Source: Salinicola salarius (GTDB taxonomy: Bacteria > Pseudomonadota > Gammaproteobacteria > Pseudomonadales > Halomonadaceae). From it: 64,000 nt of DNA. How positions within the stretch are numbered: position 1 is the stretch's first letter; each line of letters begins with the position of its first letter. Made by a program: the position numbers and the translations under genes. Location: the NCBI RefSeq assembly GCF_002179555.1, contig NZ_NHOU01000016.1, forward strand, positions 1 to 64,000, written 5' to 3'. Below the pieces are notes generated by a model. It had not been told where the DNA came from. It did no database searches and saw only the letters and a list, made by a program, of their open reading frames with translations. Positions 1-11,318 of this stretch are shown one piece after another.

Positions 1-189
1 TCAATCAGCACCCTCGTGAATGAGGCGGGCTAATTGTTGTCGGGTCCAGTCCGTTTTATTTACACGGTAAAGACCTAGCAACCATACAAACAAAAAACCA
101 AATAGATACATCAACCCATACCAATGAATGTGCAGAGGGCCAATGCTTAAGGCAATAGGATCAATTTGGGGATACGTCATCTGTGTCAC
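1..189 (-). CDS. lgt: Prolipoprotein diacylglyceryl transferase, N-terminal fragment
   Basis: The first 62 residues match the start of Lgt, the inner-membrane enzyme that moves diacylglycerol from phosphatidylglycerol to the lipobox cysteine of prolipoproteins. Visible are the opening FPxIDP-like segment ([14 protein letters not shown]), the conserved [11 protein letters not shown] that begins the first membrane helix, and a WTRQQL segment aligned with the family. The remaining roughly 200 residues are absent: a TGA reads at bases 1-3, at the window edge. Either the copy is broken or the edge is a contig end with poor sequence. The gene lies in the AT-rich leading segment and diverges from the porin gene. 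Confidence 0.75.
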   Translation of the reverse strand: MTQMTYPQIDPIALSIGPLHIHWYGLMYLFGFLFVWLLGLYRVNKTDWTRQQLARLIHEGAD

Positions 190-477
190 TCTATGTAAAG
201 TACAGCAATCATACCAATTCAGTGCATATAACGCGAAAGATAAAATCTTATCTGCACCATTTTGGACAAAGCGTCAAATTTATCGCACCAAATTGATCAC
301 AATCATCCGGCTAGTGCTATCCATTTACCATCTATACCTCTGTTTTATATAAAATTTGTAAAGTTGGCACACATTCTGCTCTTGTTGTTGTAGTCTGAAT
401 ACAAAGTGTTGCAAAAGACCAACGCATGGATTCAAAAAAGACTAATAAACATTTTAAAACCGAGGAGTAACACCATA

Positions 478-1218
478 ATGAAATTACGTACAATTTCGGC
501 TCTTACACTAGCAGCGACATCATTATTTGCTGCATCATCAGCAATGGCTTGGGAAAGTGAAGACGGTCAGCACTCAACCAGTGCTAGCGTTACATTAACA
601 ACAGACTACATTTTCCGTGGTATTTCATTAACAGACGAAGATCCAGCTATCCAAGGTAGTTTTGATTACGCACACTCATCAGGTCTGTATGCTGGTACTT
701 GGGCATCAAATATCAGTGACAGTGCTGATAGCAATATTGAAATTGACCTTTATGCTGGTTTCGCTAATGAGTTTGGTGACACTGGTATTGGCTACGATGT
801 ATCAGTTATTCGTTACACTTATCCTGGTCAAAACAGTAATGACGAACTTGATTACACAGAATACTTAGGTTCTCTTTCATACAGCTACTTCACTGCAATG
901 ATTGGTTACACAAACAATATCCAAGGTGGTGATGGTAAAGATGCTGATGAAATCTACTACAACCTTGCGTTTGATTATGAGCTTCCATACGGCTTCGGCT
1001 TAAATGCTGCAATTGGTTACACTGACTCTGATCGTAATGATTATGACAGCACTTTATCTGACAGCTACATGGACTACACAATCGGATTATCAAAATCATT
1101 TATTGGTCTTGACTGGTCTGTAGCTTATGTTGGTACAAACAGCGATGGTGAAGACTTTGAATTAGGTGATGGAACATCTGACGATCGCTTCGTAGCTAGC
1201 GTTAGCGCATCATTCTAA
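478..1218 (+). CDS. TorF family putative porin
   Basis: A 246-residue exported beta-barrel protein. The chosen ATG has AGGAG ten bases upstream, and it begins a clear signal peptide (MKLRTISALTLAATSLFAASS, cleavage predicted after AMA). An in-frame upstream ATG at 406 would put 24 residues before that signal and is unlikely. The mature protein alternates aromatic and polar residues, contains the family hallmark TTDYIFRGISLT near its start, and ends in phenylalanine, as outer-membrane barrels do. This family often precedes a P-II gene and an ammonium transporter, and a P-II gene does follow here, so a role linked to nitrogen uptake is possible but inferred. Base composition is far more AT-rich than everything after 1540. 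Confidence 0.85.
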   Translation: MKLRTISALTLAATSLFAASSAMAWESEDGQHSTSASVTLTTDYIFRGISLTDEDPAIQGSFDYAHSSGLYAGTWASNISDSADSNIEIDLYAGFANEFGDTGIGYDVSVIRYTYPGQNSNDELDYTEYLGSLSYSYFTAMIGYTNNIQGGDGKDADEIYYNLAFDYELPYGFGLNAAIGYTDSDRNDYDSTLSDSYMDYTIGLSKSFIGLDWSVAYVGTNSDGEDFELGDGTSDDRFVASVSASF

Positions 1219-1229
1219 ACTTCTCACAG

Positions 1230-3253
<2,024 letters not shown>

Positions 3254-4264
3254 TCAATCGCGATTCAGGATATAGCGGCGGACAGCCGCATTGTGCTCTT
3301 GCAGTGTCCGCGAAAACTGATGCGAGCCATCACCCTTGGCGACGAAATAGAGCGTATCGCCATCGGCGGGATGCACCGCAGCCTCGAGCGCCCCCCGGCC
3401 AGGCATGGCGATCGGTGTCGGCGGCAACCCTTCGATAACGTAGGTATTGTAGGCGGTCTGCCGCTGGAGATCGGCGCGCGTGATATTGCCGACGTAGCTG
3501 TCTCCCATGCCATAGATGACGGTGGGATCGGTCTGCAGGCGCATGCCCTTCTCCAGGCGTCGCGTAAAGACGCCGGCGATCTCGTTGCGCTCCGCCGGGA
3601 CGCCAGTCTCCCGTTCGATCAGCGATGCCAGAATCAGCGCCTGGTAAGGCGAGTCGATCGGCAAATCATCATCGCGTTCGTCCCATACCGTGTTCAGCGT
3701 CTGCTGCATGCGGTCGAACGCGCGCTGCAGGAGTTCGATATCGGTAACACCCTTGTGATAACGGTAGGTGTCGGGGAAGAACTGCCCCTCGGGATACGTC
3801 TCCTCATGGCCCAGCGCCGCCATGATCTCCTTGCCGCTCATCTCGCGAGTACGATGTTCGAGCTTCGGCGCCTGATCCAGCAGCCGGCGCATCTGCCTGA
3901 AGGTCCAACCCTCCGGCACCGTCAGGCGGTAGGTCACGACCTGGTCGCTCGAGAGATGCGCGATCAGTTGGCGGCCGTTCATGCCCGGTTCGATCTCGAA
4001 CTCCCCGGCCCGAAGCCCCTGCGTGGCCTTGGGGGCGACGCGCGCCAGAATCCGATAGGGCCAGGCCGCTTCGATGATGCCCCGGCTCTCGAGGTCATGA
4101 ACGACCTGGGTGAAAGCCGCACCGGGCGGCACCTCGTAAATCGTCGTCTCGTCGAGCGCGATCGGTGCATCGAGCTGTTTCTGCCAGTAATGGAAGCCGC
4201 CGAACACCACGATCGTGGCGACCAGCAACAGCAGGATCAGAATCTTGAGGACACGCATGTTCAT
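3254..4264 (-). CDS. mltG: Endolytic murein transglycosylase MltG
   Basis: This 336-residue inner-membrane protein of the YceG family cleaves nascent peptidoglycan strands to set glycan length. Residues 5-26 are a single membrane anchor (VLKILILLLLVATIVVFGGF), followed by a LysM-like segment and the catalytic domain. The ASLIERETG motif carries the essential glutamate, and the conserved QTDPTVIYG and YNTYVIEGLPPTPIAMPG segments follow. A Met at residue 3 is an alternative start. It lies 50 bases downstream of pabC in the fatty-acid/folate operon, an arrangement common in gammaproteobacteria. Confidence 0.95.
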   Translation of the reverse strand: MNMRVLKILILLLLVATIVVFGGFHYWQKQLDAPIALDETTIYEVPPGAAFTQVVHDLESRGIIEAAWPYRILARVAPKATQGLRAGEFEIEPGMNGRQLIAHLSSDQVVTYRLTVPEGWTFRQMRRLLDQAPKLEHRTREMSGKEIMAALGHEETYPEGQFFPDTYRYHKGVTDIELLQRAFDRMQQTLNTVWDERDDDLPIDSPYQALILASLIERETGVPAERNEIAGVFTRRLEKGMRLQTDPTVIYGMGDSYVGNITRADLQRQTAYNTYVIEGLPPTPIAMPGRGALEAAVHPADGDTLYFVAKGDGSHQFSRTLQEHNAAVRRYILNRD

Positions 4265-4314
4265 CCTTAATGGCCGAGTATTCCGTCATGGCGTACCCGA
4301 GCGAAATACTGGCG

Positions 4315-5121
4315 TCAATCGTCCGGGTTCAGCGGGTAACCCAGACGCCCGTGAGCCATTTGCTGAAGGGGGGAATCGAACGCCGGCGGCCACCGCTGGA
4401 GGCATTTCCCAGAGGCATCGTCGAGCCGACGAATGGGCCAGACTCCCTGGACGCTGTTGAGCAGCCAGACGGCGTCGGCCTGATGCAAAGTCTCCAGCCC
4501 CGCTCGTACCCAGTGCAACTCGATGTCGTCATTCATGGCGCTCAACAACGTGCCCTTGACGCCGCAGCGATCCAGCAACGGCGTCTCGAACCGCCCCTGC
4601 CGATACCAGATCAGATTCATCGCCGTGGCTTCGACCAGATGACCCTCGCTGTCGCAGAGCAGCCCTTCGGCAATGGCATCGTCCTGCCACTCCTGGCGCG
4701 CCAGCACGTTCTCCAGCCGCGCCAGATGCTTGATGCCGGCCAGCCGCGGCTGAATACCCAGGCGTAGTTCGCAGCATCGCACATCGACACCCTCGAACCA
4801 GCGCCGGGATGCAGGCTGGAAAGCCGACGCGGTCCAGCGCCAGCGCAACTCGGCGGAGCCGGGCGGACGATAACCGCGTCCGCCGCTGCCGCGGGTCACC
4901 ATCAGCTTGAGTACGCGAAGCCCCGGGCCGCATTGCGCCGGCAACCGATCGAATGCCTCGAAGTCCGGCAACGGCAGCGAAAGCCGCTCGACGCCTTGTC
5001 GCAGCCGCGCCATGTGGTATTCCCACAGCAACGGCTGCCCGTCCCGAACCAGGACGGTTTCGAATAGACCGTCGCCGTAGGCCAGTCCGCGGTCGTCGAA
5101 CGGGAGCGCCATGTCGCGCAT
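4315..5121 (-). CDS. pabC: Aminodeoxychorismate lyase
   Basis: This 268-residue PLP enzyme (fold type IV, class IV aminotransferase family) releases pyruvate from 4-amino-4-deoxychorismate to give p-aminobenzoate for folate. It shows the family opening FDDRGLAYGDGLFETVLV and the PLP-lysine region IKHLARLENVLARQEW. ATG at 5121 is chosen because it falls 5 bases after the fabF stop; Met4 is close behind. The open frame continues upstream to 5241, but that part overlaps fabF and looks non-coding. The fabF-pabC-mltG order is conserved. Confidence 0.94.
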   Translation of the reverse strand: MRDMALPFDDRGLAYGDGLFETVLVRDGQPLLWEYHMARLRQGVERLSLPLPDFEAFDRLPAQCGPGLRVLKLMVTRGSGGRGYRPPGSAELRWRWTASAFQPASRRWFEGVDVRCCELRLGIQPRLAGIKHLARLENVLARQEWQDDAIAEGLLCDSEGHLVEATAMNLIWYRQGRFETPLLDRCGVKGTLLSAMNDDIELHWVRAGLETLHQADAVWLLNSVQGVWPIRRLDDASGKCLQRWPPAFDSPLQQMAHGRLGYPLNPDD

Positions 5122-5126
5122 CTCGA

Positions 5127-6365
5127 TCAGACCTGGGTGAAGATCAGTGAACCATTGGTGCCGCCGAACCCGAAGGAGTTGGACAGCGCGGTGCGGATGG
5201 GCATGTCCCGCGCCGTGTGAGGCACGTAATCCAGCACGCAATTCTCGTCGGGGTTATCCAGATTGATCGTCGGCGGCGCGACCTGATCGCGGATCGCCAG
5301 AACGCAGAAGATGGCCTCGACGGCACCGGCAGCGCCCAGCAGGTGGCCGATCATCGATTTGGTCGAACTGACCGCGACGCGACGAGCCGCATCCCCCATG
5401 ACCCGCTCGACGGCACGGCTTTCCGCCACGTCCCCGGCCGATGTCGACGTACCGTGAGCGTTGATGTACTGGATATCGGAAGGATCGATGCCGGCATCAC
5501 GAATCGCATTGGCCATCGAGGCTGCCGCGCCGTTGCCGTCCTCGGGAGGCGAAGTCATATGGAAAGCATCGTCGCTCATGCCGAAACCGGTCAGCTCCGC
5601 GTAGATGGTCGCACCACGGCGCTTGGCATGCTCGTACTCCTCGAGCACCATGACGCCGGCGCCGTCGGATAGCACGAAGCCGTCACGGTCGCGATCCCAC
5701 GGGCGGCTGGCGGCCTGCGGATCGTCATTGCGCGTCGACAAAGCCCTCGCAGCGGAAAAGCCCCCAAGCCCCAGTGGCGTGGTGGCCATTTCGGCCCCAC
5801 CGCAAAACATCACGTCGGCATCACCATAGGCGATCGTGCGCGCACTGTAGCCAATATTGTGCGTGCCGGTCGTACAGGCCGTAGTAATGGCGATATTCGG
5901 GCCTTTGAAACCATGCTGGATCGCCAGGCTGCCGGAGATCATGTTGATGATCGAACCCGGCACGAAGAACGGCGAAATACGACGCGGTCCGCCCTTCTTG
6001 AGCGAGTCGTGATTGCGCTCGATCATCGGCAACCCGCCGATGCCCGACCCGATCGCGACGCCGATACGATGCGCGTTCTCTTCGGTACACTCGATGCCCG
6101 AATTGCGCATCGCTTGCGTCGCGGCGGCAACGCCGTACTGGATGAACAAGTCCATCTTGCGAGCATCCTTGGGATTGAGATACTCGCCGATATCGAAATC
6201 CTTGATCGCACCGCCGAATCGCGTGTTGAAGCCCGCGATATCGAAACTGTCGATCGGCGCGATGCCACTCTTCCCTGAGAGGAGGCTCTTCCAGCTCTCC
6301 TCGACCGTGTTACCCACTGGCGTTACCAACCCCAGCCCGGTCACCACCACTCTTCTGCGCGGCAT
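5127..6365 (-). CDS. fabF: Beta-ketoacyl-ACP synthase II
   Basis: This 412-residue condensing enzyme elongates acyl-ACP with malonyl-ACP in type II fatty acid synthesis and is important for unsaturated chains and temperature response. The active-site Cys is in [12 protein letters not shown], the two catalytic His in [11 protein letters not shown] and [12 protein letters not shown], and the C-terminal FGFGGTN glycine loop is present. The start at 6365 ([12 protein letters not shown]) has a strong GGAGGAG six bases upstream, so the 13-codon upstream extension of the frame is discarded. acpP lies 292 bases upstream with a hairpin between. Confidence 0.97.
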   Translation of the reverse strand: MPRRRVVVTGLGLVTPVGNTVEESWKSLLSGKSGIAPIDSFDIAGFNTRFGGAIKDFDIGEYLNPKDARKMDLFIQYGVAAATQAMRNSGIECTEENAHRIGVAIGSGIGGLPMIERNHDSLKKGGPRRISPFFVPGSIINMISGSLAIQHGFKGPNIAITTACTTGTHNIGYSARTIAYGDADVMFCGGAEMATTPLGLGGFSAARALSTRNDDPQAASRPWDRDRDGFVLSDGAGVMVLEEYEHAKRRGATIYAELTGFGMSDDAFHMTSPPEDGNGAAASMANAIRDAGIDPSDIQYINAHGTSTSAGDVAESRAVERVMGDAARRVAVSSTKSMIGHLLGAAGAVEAIFCVLAIRDQVAPPTINLDNPDENCVLDYVPHTARDMPIRTALSNSFGFGGTNGSLIFTQV

Positions 6366-6573
6366 CGAATCTCCTCCGAACTTCCTGATGGCCATGGAAG
6401 GCACACCCGTGAATGGCAGCCTTGGCCATCACATCACGAGATCCCGACCTTCGCCTGGCCCGACTGGCGCAAATTATACCTGAACATCCCGGGAGATGGG
6501 CGCCACAAGCAGGGACTTTGACCTCTCTCTTCGAGCGTCAACATGATCCCGAGAAGCGGACCCTGAAATGCAG

Positions 6574-6600
6574 AAAGCCGCTCTCATGGAGAGCGGCTTT
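6574..6600 (-). terminator. Hairpin between acpP and fabF
   Basis: A perfect 12-bp inverted repeat (AAAGCCGCTCTC / GAGAGCGGCTTT, loop ATG) lies 58 bases after the acpP stop. On the minus strand it is followed by CTGCATTT rather than a long T run, so it may be a partial terminator or processing element that lets abundant acpP mRNA accumulate relative to fabF. Confidence 0.6.
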
Positions 6601-6657
6601 CCGAACATCGCGATTTCAGCCGGCCAGAACACTCCGCCATGGCGGAGTGCGCAAGGC

Positions 6658-6891
6658 TTACTGGTGAGCGACGATGTAGTCGATCGCTTCCTGAACGGTC
6701 GTGATCTTTTCAGCTTCTTCGTCGGGAATTTCGGTGTCGAATTCCTCTTCGAGCGCCATCACCAGTTCGACGGTATCCAGCGAATCCGCGCCGAGGTCTT
6801 CGGTGAAGGATGAGGAGTTCTGAATATCCTCTTCCTTGACGTTCAGGCGTTCGGCAACAACCTTCTTCACGCGCTCTTCGATGGTGCTCAT
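6658..6891 (-). CDS. acpP: Acyl carrier protein
   Basis: This 77-residue acidic protein carries growing acyl chains on a 4'-phosphopantetheine arm. The prosthetic-group serine is in the [19 protein letters not shown] motif at about residue 37. Length and sequence are typical of gammaproteobacterial AcpP. It lies between fabG (about 96 bases upstream) and fabF in the fab operon. Confidence 0.98.
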   Translation of the reverse strand: MSTIEERVKKVVAERLNVKEEDIQNSSSFTEDLGADSLDTVELVMALEEEFDTEIPDEEAEKITTVQEAIDYIVAHQ

Positions 6892-6987
6892 TATGTCGTT
6901 ACTCCTAGTGGTACGAATCCGCCAGCTAAAAAGCTGCGGGTAGTTTATAGACCGCCCCCAGACGACGCAACCCGCGTCGCGGAAGGA

Positions 6988-7728
6988 TTACCGCATGTTC
7001 ATACCGCCGTTAACCTGCAGCGTTTCGCCGGTAATATACCCGGCAGCATCGCTGGTGAGAAACCCAATGGCGGCAGCGATTTCCGCCGGCTGCCCCAGGC
7101 GCGCCAGCGGAATTTGTCCCAGAAGCGCTTCTCGCTGCGCTTCCGGCAAGGACTGGGTCATGTCCGTGTCGATAAAACCGGGCGCCACGGCATTGACCGT
7201 GATCGCACGGGAGGCGACCTCTCGAGCCAGGGCCCGGGTAAAACCTTCCATGCCCGCCTTGGCGGCAGCATAGTTGGCCTGTCCCAGATTGCCCATCATC
7301 GCGACGACGGAACTGACGTTGACGATACGACCGAAGCGCGCCCGCGTCATCCCCCTGAGACTCGCCTTGGAAACACGATAGACCGACTTCAGGTTGGTAT
7401 CGAGCACCTCGTCCCACTCGTCTTCTTTCATGCGCATCAGCAGGTTATCCCGCGTGATGCCGGCATTGTTGACCAGAATGGTCGGTGCCCCGAAGGTTTC
7501 GGTGATGCGCTTGAACACGGCATCGATACTGGCCTGATCCGTCACGTCCAGCGCCAGACCCAACCCCTCGATATCTTGAGCCTTGAGATCCTCGTCAATC
7601 CTGGCGGCGCCACTTTCACTGGTCGCGGTGGCGACGACGATTCGCCCCTGCCGCCCCAGCTCGTGCGCGACCGCGCGCCCGATACCCCGGCTCGCTCCCG
7701 TGACCAGCGCGACTCTACGTTCGGTCAT
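6988..7728 (-). CDS. fabG: 3-oxoacyl-ACP reductase
   Basis: This 246-residue short-chain dehydrogenase reduces 3-oxoacyl-ACP with NADPH. It has the Rossmann motif TGASRGIGRAVA, NNAGITRDNLL, the catalytic S-Y-K set (NVSSVV, YAAAKAG) and the C-terminal GGMNM. The start at 7728 (MTERRVALVTG) is preferred: AAAGG lies 12 bases upstream, whereas the ATG at 7740 abuts AAAGG directly. The gene follows fabD closely in the plsX-fabD-fabG-acpP-fabF order. Confidence 0.97.
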   Translation of the reverse strand: MTERRVALVTGASRGIGRAVAHELGRQGRIVVATATSESGAARIDEDLKAQDIEGLGLALDVTDQASIDAVFKRITETFGAPTILVNNAGITRDNLLMRMKEDEWDEVLDTNLKSVYRVSKASLRGMTRARFGRIVNVSSVVAMMGNLGQANYAAAKAGMEGFTRALAREVASRAITVNAVAPGFIDTDMTQSLPEAQREALLGQIPLARLGQPAEIAAAIGFLTSDAAGYITGETLQVNGGMNMR

Positions 7729-7743
7729 GATGTCATCCATCCT

Positions 7744-8706
7744 TTAAGGCTCTTGTACATCCAGCGCATCACGCGCCAGCTCCAGCGCCGCAGCCAAGGT
7801 GTCAGGGTCGTTGACTGCGAGCCCCTTGGCCTGACGCTGGATCCGCTTGTTCAGTCCGGTCAGAACCTTGCCCGGCCCGCATTCGATGAAGACCCCGGCG
7901 CCATCGTCGAACATGGCATTGACGCATTCGGTCCAGCGCACCGGACGGTAGAGCTGCTCGACCAGACGCTGCTGGAGCACCTCCGTCGTCTGCGGCACTT
8001 GCGCATTGACGTTCTGGTAGACGGCGTAACGCGGCAGCTTGAATTCCATCGTCGCCATCGCCTGGGCAACCTGCTCGGCCGCGGGCTGCATCAAGGCACA
8101 GTGGGACGGCACCGAAACAGGCAAGGGCAGCGCACGCTTGGCACCCGCCTCCTGGCACAGCGCAATGGCGCGATCGACAGCACCCTGATGCCCCGCGATG
8201 ACGACCTGGCCCGGCGAATTGTAATTTACCGCCGACACCACCTCCGACTGGGCCGCATCGCGACAGGCCGCTTCCACCGCCGTGTCGTCCAGACCCAGAA
8301 TCGCGGCCATCGCGCCGACGCCGGCCGGCACCGCCTGCTGCATCGCCTCGCCACGCAAACGCACGAGACGCACGCCTTCGGCAAAGCCCAGGGCGCCGGA
8401 ACAGACCATGGCGCTATACTCGCCCAGACTATGCCCAGCCATCATGCCGGGACGCGGCCCTTCGAGCTCCTGCCAGACGCGCCAGATCGCCACGCTGGCG
8501 GTCAGCAGCGCAGGTTGCGTACAAGCCGTCGCGTTGAGTTTTTCTTCTGGTCCTTCCTGAACGACATGCCAAAGATCATAGCCCAGCGCTTCCGATGCTT
8601 CATCGAATGTCGTGCGCACTACGCTGTAACGTTCGGCGAGTTCCCGCAGCATGCCGACCTGCTGGGAACCCTGCCCCGGAAAGACCAAAGCCAGTGATTG
8701 CGTCAT
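7744..8706 (-). CDS. fabD: Malonyl-CoA:ACP transacylase
   Basis: This 320-residue enzyme moves malonyl from CoA to ACP. It carries the GQGSQ motif (FPGQGSQQVGM), the nucleophile serine in GHSLGEYSAM, an Arg at the carboxylate-binding site (VRLRGEAMQQA) and the catalytic His (PSHCALM). The ATG at 8706 has AAGGG eight bases upstream; a GTG at 8715 overlapping the plsX stop is an alternative. It sits between plsX and fabG. Confidence 0.97.
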   Translation of the reverse strand: MTQSLALVFPGQGSQQVGMLRELAERYSVVRTTFDEASEALGYDLWHVVQEGPEEKLNATACTQPALLTASVAIWRVWQELEGPRPGMMAGHSLGEYSAMVCSGALGFAEGVRLVRLRGEAMQQAVPAGVGAMAAILGLDDTAVEAACRDAAQSEVVSAVNYNSPGQVVIAGHQGAVDRAIALCQEAGAKRALPLPVSVPSHCALMQPAAEQVAQAMATMEFKLPRYAVYQNVNAQVPQTTEVLQQRLVEQLYRPVRWTECVNAMFDDGAGVFIECGPGKVLTGLNKRIQRQAKGLAVNDPDTLAAALELARDALDVQEP

Positions 8707-8711
8707 CGCGC

Positions 8712-9830
8712 TCACCCTTGAAATGATGGACCGTCGGAACTCGTCATATCGCGAGACCCGCTATCCACTCGACCGCTCGCAACGGTCGACGAGATAACAG
8801 GCGTCGCTACATCCTGAGACCATGCAGCGCGGAAATGCCCCGGAAGCCCGACCTCGACTTCTCGCATTGCCCGGTCGATGGCGAAAGCAAAAGCCTGGGC
8901 GCTGGCGTTACCGTGGCTTTTGACCACGATGCGATTCAGGCCAAGCAGGCTGGCGCCGTTATGCCGCACCGGATCCAGCTGCGCCTTGAGCCGCATCAGC
9001 GTCGGCCTTGCCAGTGCCGTGACCAGCCGCGTCGACCAGTGGGACTCGAAGGTTTCCTGCAGACGCTTGAGCAGCATCTGGGCGACCCCCTCGCTCGCCT
9101 TGAGCACGGCGTTTCCCACGAAGCCGTCGCAAACCACCACGTCGGCCTGGCCGGAAAAGATGGCATCGCCCTCGAGATACCCGATGTACTCGAAGTCGCT
9201 GCCACCGCGCCCCCTTAGCAGCGCGTCGGCTTCACGTACGCGAGCCACCCCCTTGCTCGCCTCGACGCCGATATTCAGCAGCGCCACCCTGGGCACCGCA
9301 ACGCCATCCACGACGCGCGCCATCAGCGCCCCCATATGGGCGAAGTCGAACAGATGTCGGGCGTGCACATCGACACTGGCGCCCAGGTCCAGCAGATAGC
9401 AGCGCCCACCCTTTCGGGTCGGCACCGCCGTACTGATGGCAGGTCGCGAAATGCCGGGAACCGTCCCCAACTCGCGCCGCGCCAGCGCGACCAGCGCACC
9501 GGTATTGCCACAGGTAATGCCGGCATCGGCTTCGTGTTCACACACGGCTGCCAGCATGCCGTACAAGCTGGTGGCGGAAGGGTCGTCGAACACATCCATC
9601 GGCGGCGTGGACTGCAGCACCACACGCGGTGCATCCACCAGCCTGACGCGTTTGGCGAGGGACGGCTCCCCCGAGGCCTTGCCCAGTTCCGCCACCAGAG
9701 CGCAAAGCTCTGCCCGCGGACCAAACACCGACGGTTCGAGATCAGGGTGGCGCGCCAGCGCCAGAAACAGACCACCAATAGTGGCGCGGGGACCGAAGTC
9801 CCCGCCCATGGCATCAATGGCGATGCGCAT
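8712..9830 (-). CDS. plsX: Phosphate acyltransferase PlsX
   Basis: This 372-residue peripheral-membrane enzyme converts acyl-ACP to acyl-phosphate for phospholipid synthesis. The start [14 protein letters not shown] is the family signature, and [12 protein letters not shown] and [15 protein letters not shown] are also conserved. The last roughly 30 residues (Thr/Ser-rich, beyond GHFRAAW) extend past the usual end and are not recognisable. It is 26 bases downstream of rpmF, the classic rpmF-plsX-fab arrangement that ties ribosome and membrane synthesis. Confidence 0.96.
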   Translation of the reverse strand: MRIAIDAMGGDFGPRATIGGLFLALARHPDLEPSVFGPRAELCALVAELGKASGEPSLAKRVRLVDAPRVVLQSTPPMDVFDDPSATSLYGMLAAVCEHEADAGITCGNTGALVALARRELGTVPGISRPAISTAVPTRKGGRCYLLDLGASVDVHARHLFDFAHMGALMARVVDGVAVPRVALLNIGVEASKGVARVREADALLRGRGGSDFEYIGYLEGDAIFSGQADVVVCDGFVGNAVLKASEGVAQMLLKRLQETFESHWSTRLVTALARPTLMRLKAQLDPVRHNGASLLGLNRIVVKSHGNASAQAFAFAIDRAMREVEVGLPGHFRAAWSQDVATPVISSTVASGRVDSGSRDMTSSDGPSFQG

Positions 9831-9856
9831 TGCCTAGCGAAACGCTCGAGGTCTCG

Positions 9857-10027
9857 TTAAACGTCGACGACCTTGCGACCACGATAGTAGCCGTCCGGCG
9901 CGACGTGATGACGACGATGCGTGGTACCGGTTTCCTGATCCTGGGACAAAGCCGGAGAAGTCAGGGCATCGTGTGCACGACGCATGCCACGCTTGGAACG
10001 AGTTTTACGGTTTTGTTGAACGGCCAT
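9857..10027 (-). CDS. rpmF: 50S ribosomal protein L32
   Basis: This 56-residue basic protein is short enough to be missed by a 60-residue cut-off. It begins [20 protein letters not shown] and continues through [28 protein letters not shown] and RKVVDV, matching L32. It lacks the four zinc-binding cysteines of some L32 forms, so it is the cysteine-free type. GGAG lies about seven bases before the ATG. It is located between yceD and plsX, as in most gammaproteobacteria. Confidence 0.97.
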   Translation of the reverse strand: MAVQQNRKTRSKRGMRRAHDALTSPALSQDQETGTTHRRHHVAPDGYYRGRKVVDV

Positions 10028-10058
10028 GATATGACTCCAACGTCAATGTCTTTCAGAT

Positions 10059-10586
10059 TCAGAATTTTCCCTTCAACGACTTCAGGACGTCAAAGGGGCT
10101 ATCAGGGCGGGAGACCTCTTCAACCGGGGCTTCACCGCTGCTCATTTGCTCACGAGAAATCGCACAATTCGCTTCATCGTGATAGACCACTTGGGGCAGG
10201 CTGAGAATCAGCTCGTCCTCGACCGCCCCCAGCAGGTCAAGCTGTTCGTCGTCGACCAGAACCGGCTCGTAGTCACTGGGCACCTCCGCCGCCAACGCAT
10301 CGTCACTGACGATGGCCAGCTTGAAATGGCTCGCGACGGATACCGCCATGGGCTGCAGGCAGCGCCGACACGGCACCATGAGATCCGCTTCCAGCTCGCC
10401 GTCGATGAGATGGCGCCGCTGCGTGTCGACGTCGAACTGCAGCCTGACGCTAGCGTTGCCTTGCTGCGGCCCGATCTCATCCTGCAGGCGCACCAGTTTC
10501 TCGAGGTCGACGAGACCCTCGATCATTTCTTGGTTTGCCGCTGCCCGATAGGGTTCGACGGTCGGTGGAAGTCGTCTGGTCAACAT
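10059..10586 (-). CDS. yceD: YceD family protein (DUF177), 23S rRNA accumulation protein
   Basis: This 175-residue protein belongs to the YceD/DUF177 family, linked in E. coli and plants to 23S rRNA accumulation. It shows the MVPCRRCLQPM cysteine pair, an acidic C-terminal half with YEPVLVDDEQLDL, and the conserved VYHDEANC and SPFDVLKSLKGK ending. The start MLTRRLPPTVEPY at 10586 fits the family; a GTG at 10610 would add eight residues. It heads the operon with rpmF 31 bases downstream and diverges from maf. Confidence 0.93.
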   Translation of the reverse strand: MLTRRLPPTVEPYRAAANQEMIEGLVDLEKLVRLQDEIGPQQGNASVRLQFDVDTQRRHLIDGELEADLMVPCRRCLQPMAVSVASHFKLAIVSDDALAAEVPSDYEPVLVDDEQLDLLGAVEDELILSLPQVVYHDEANCAISREQMSSGEAPVEEVSRPDSPFDVLKSLKGKF

Positions 10587-10724
10587 AGGCGCGACATAAT
10601 AGGGACTCACCGTGCCCCTGTCAAAGCAGATGAAGCACGCTATCCTGTTGCCGGAAACGCGTCGGCTACGGGTCTCGGGCCAGGAACCCGGCGCGACACC
10701 TATCCGACTCCAAAGAGGAAGCCC
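10587..10724. promoter_or_regulatory. Divergent promoter region of yceD-fab operon and maf
   Basis: This 138-base intergenic stretch must contain promoters for the large minus-strand operon and for maf. No confident -35/-10 pair could be picked by eye. The maf ribosome-binding site AGAGGAA is at 10714-10720. Confidence 0.4.
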
Positions 10725-11318
10725 ATGTCTCGCCTGGTACTCGCCTCCAGCTCTCGCTACCGCCGCCAGTTACTGGATCGGCTCGATCTCTCCTACCAAT
10801 GGGCCGCACCGGATATCGACGAAGCCCGGCGCGCCGACGAGAATGCCGTCACCCTGGCGCACCGCCTGGCGCTGTCCAAGGCGCAGGCGATCGCAGCCGA
10901 CTATCCCGATCACCTGATCATCGGCTCCGACCAGCTGGCGCTGTTCGAAGGAGACATGCTGGGAAAGCCCGGCGACTTCGATACGGCTTGCGCCAATTTG
11001 CGCCGGTTTTCGGGCCATCAGGTCAGCTTCATGACTGGTCTCGCCCTGATCGACACCGGTGCCGGGCGTCATCGTGTCGTGCATGACACCTACCATGTCT
11101 GGTTCCGAAACCTGAGTGACGAGGAGATCGAAAACTACGTCTCTCGCGATCAGCCTTACGACAGCTCGGGCAGCTTCCGCATGGAAGGCCTCGGCATTGC
11201 ACTGTTCCAGCGCTTCGAAGGCAACGACCCCAACACCTTGATCGGCCTGCCCCTCATCAAGCTCTGCGAACTTCTGAGAGAGGCAGGGCTGAACCCCCTC
11301 GCGGGTCAGGGCAACTGA
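10725..11318 (+). CDS. yceF: Maf/YceF family nucleotide pyrophosphatase
   Basis: This 197-residue Maf-like protein hydrolyses non-canonical nucleotides; the E. coli YceF type prefers 7-methyl-GTP. It opens with LVLASSSRYRRQLLDRL, then has IIGSDQLALFEG, KPGDFDTAC and SFMTGLALID. The start has AGAGGAA four bases upstream; the same frame is open far upstream (from 10146), but that part is antisense to yceD. Its last 13 bases overlap the convergent sppA. The position beside yceD-rpmF supports the YceF subtype. Confidence 0.94.
   Translation: MSRLVLASSSRYRRQLLDRLDLSYQWAAPDIDEARRADENAVTLAHRLALSKAQAIAADYPDHLIIGSDQLALFEGDMLGKPGDFDTACANLRRFSGHQVSFMTGLALIDTGAGRHRVVHDTYHVWFRNLSDEEIENYVSRDQPYDSSGSFRMEGLGIALFQRFEGNDPNTLIGLPLIKLCELLREAGLNPLAGQGN

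Noticed and set aside
7114-8697. A 527-codon plus-strand frame across fabG and fabD
   Set aside because: It is antisense to two certain genes, and its His/Arg-rich composition is typical of shadow frames.
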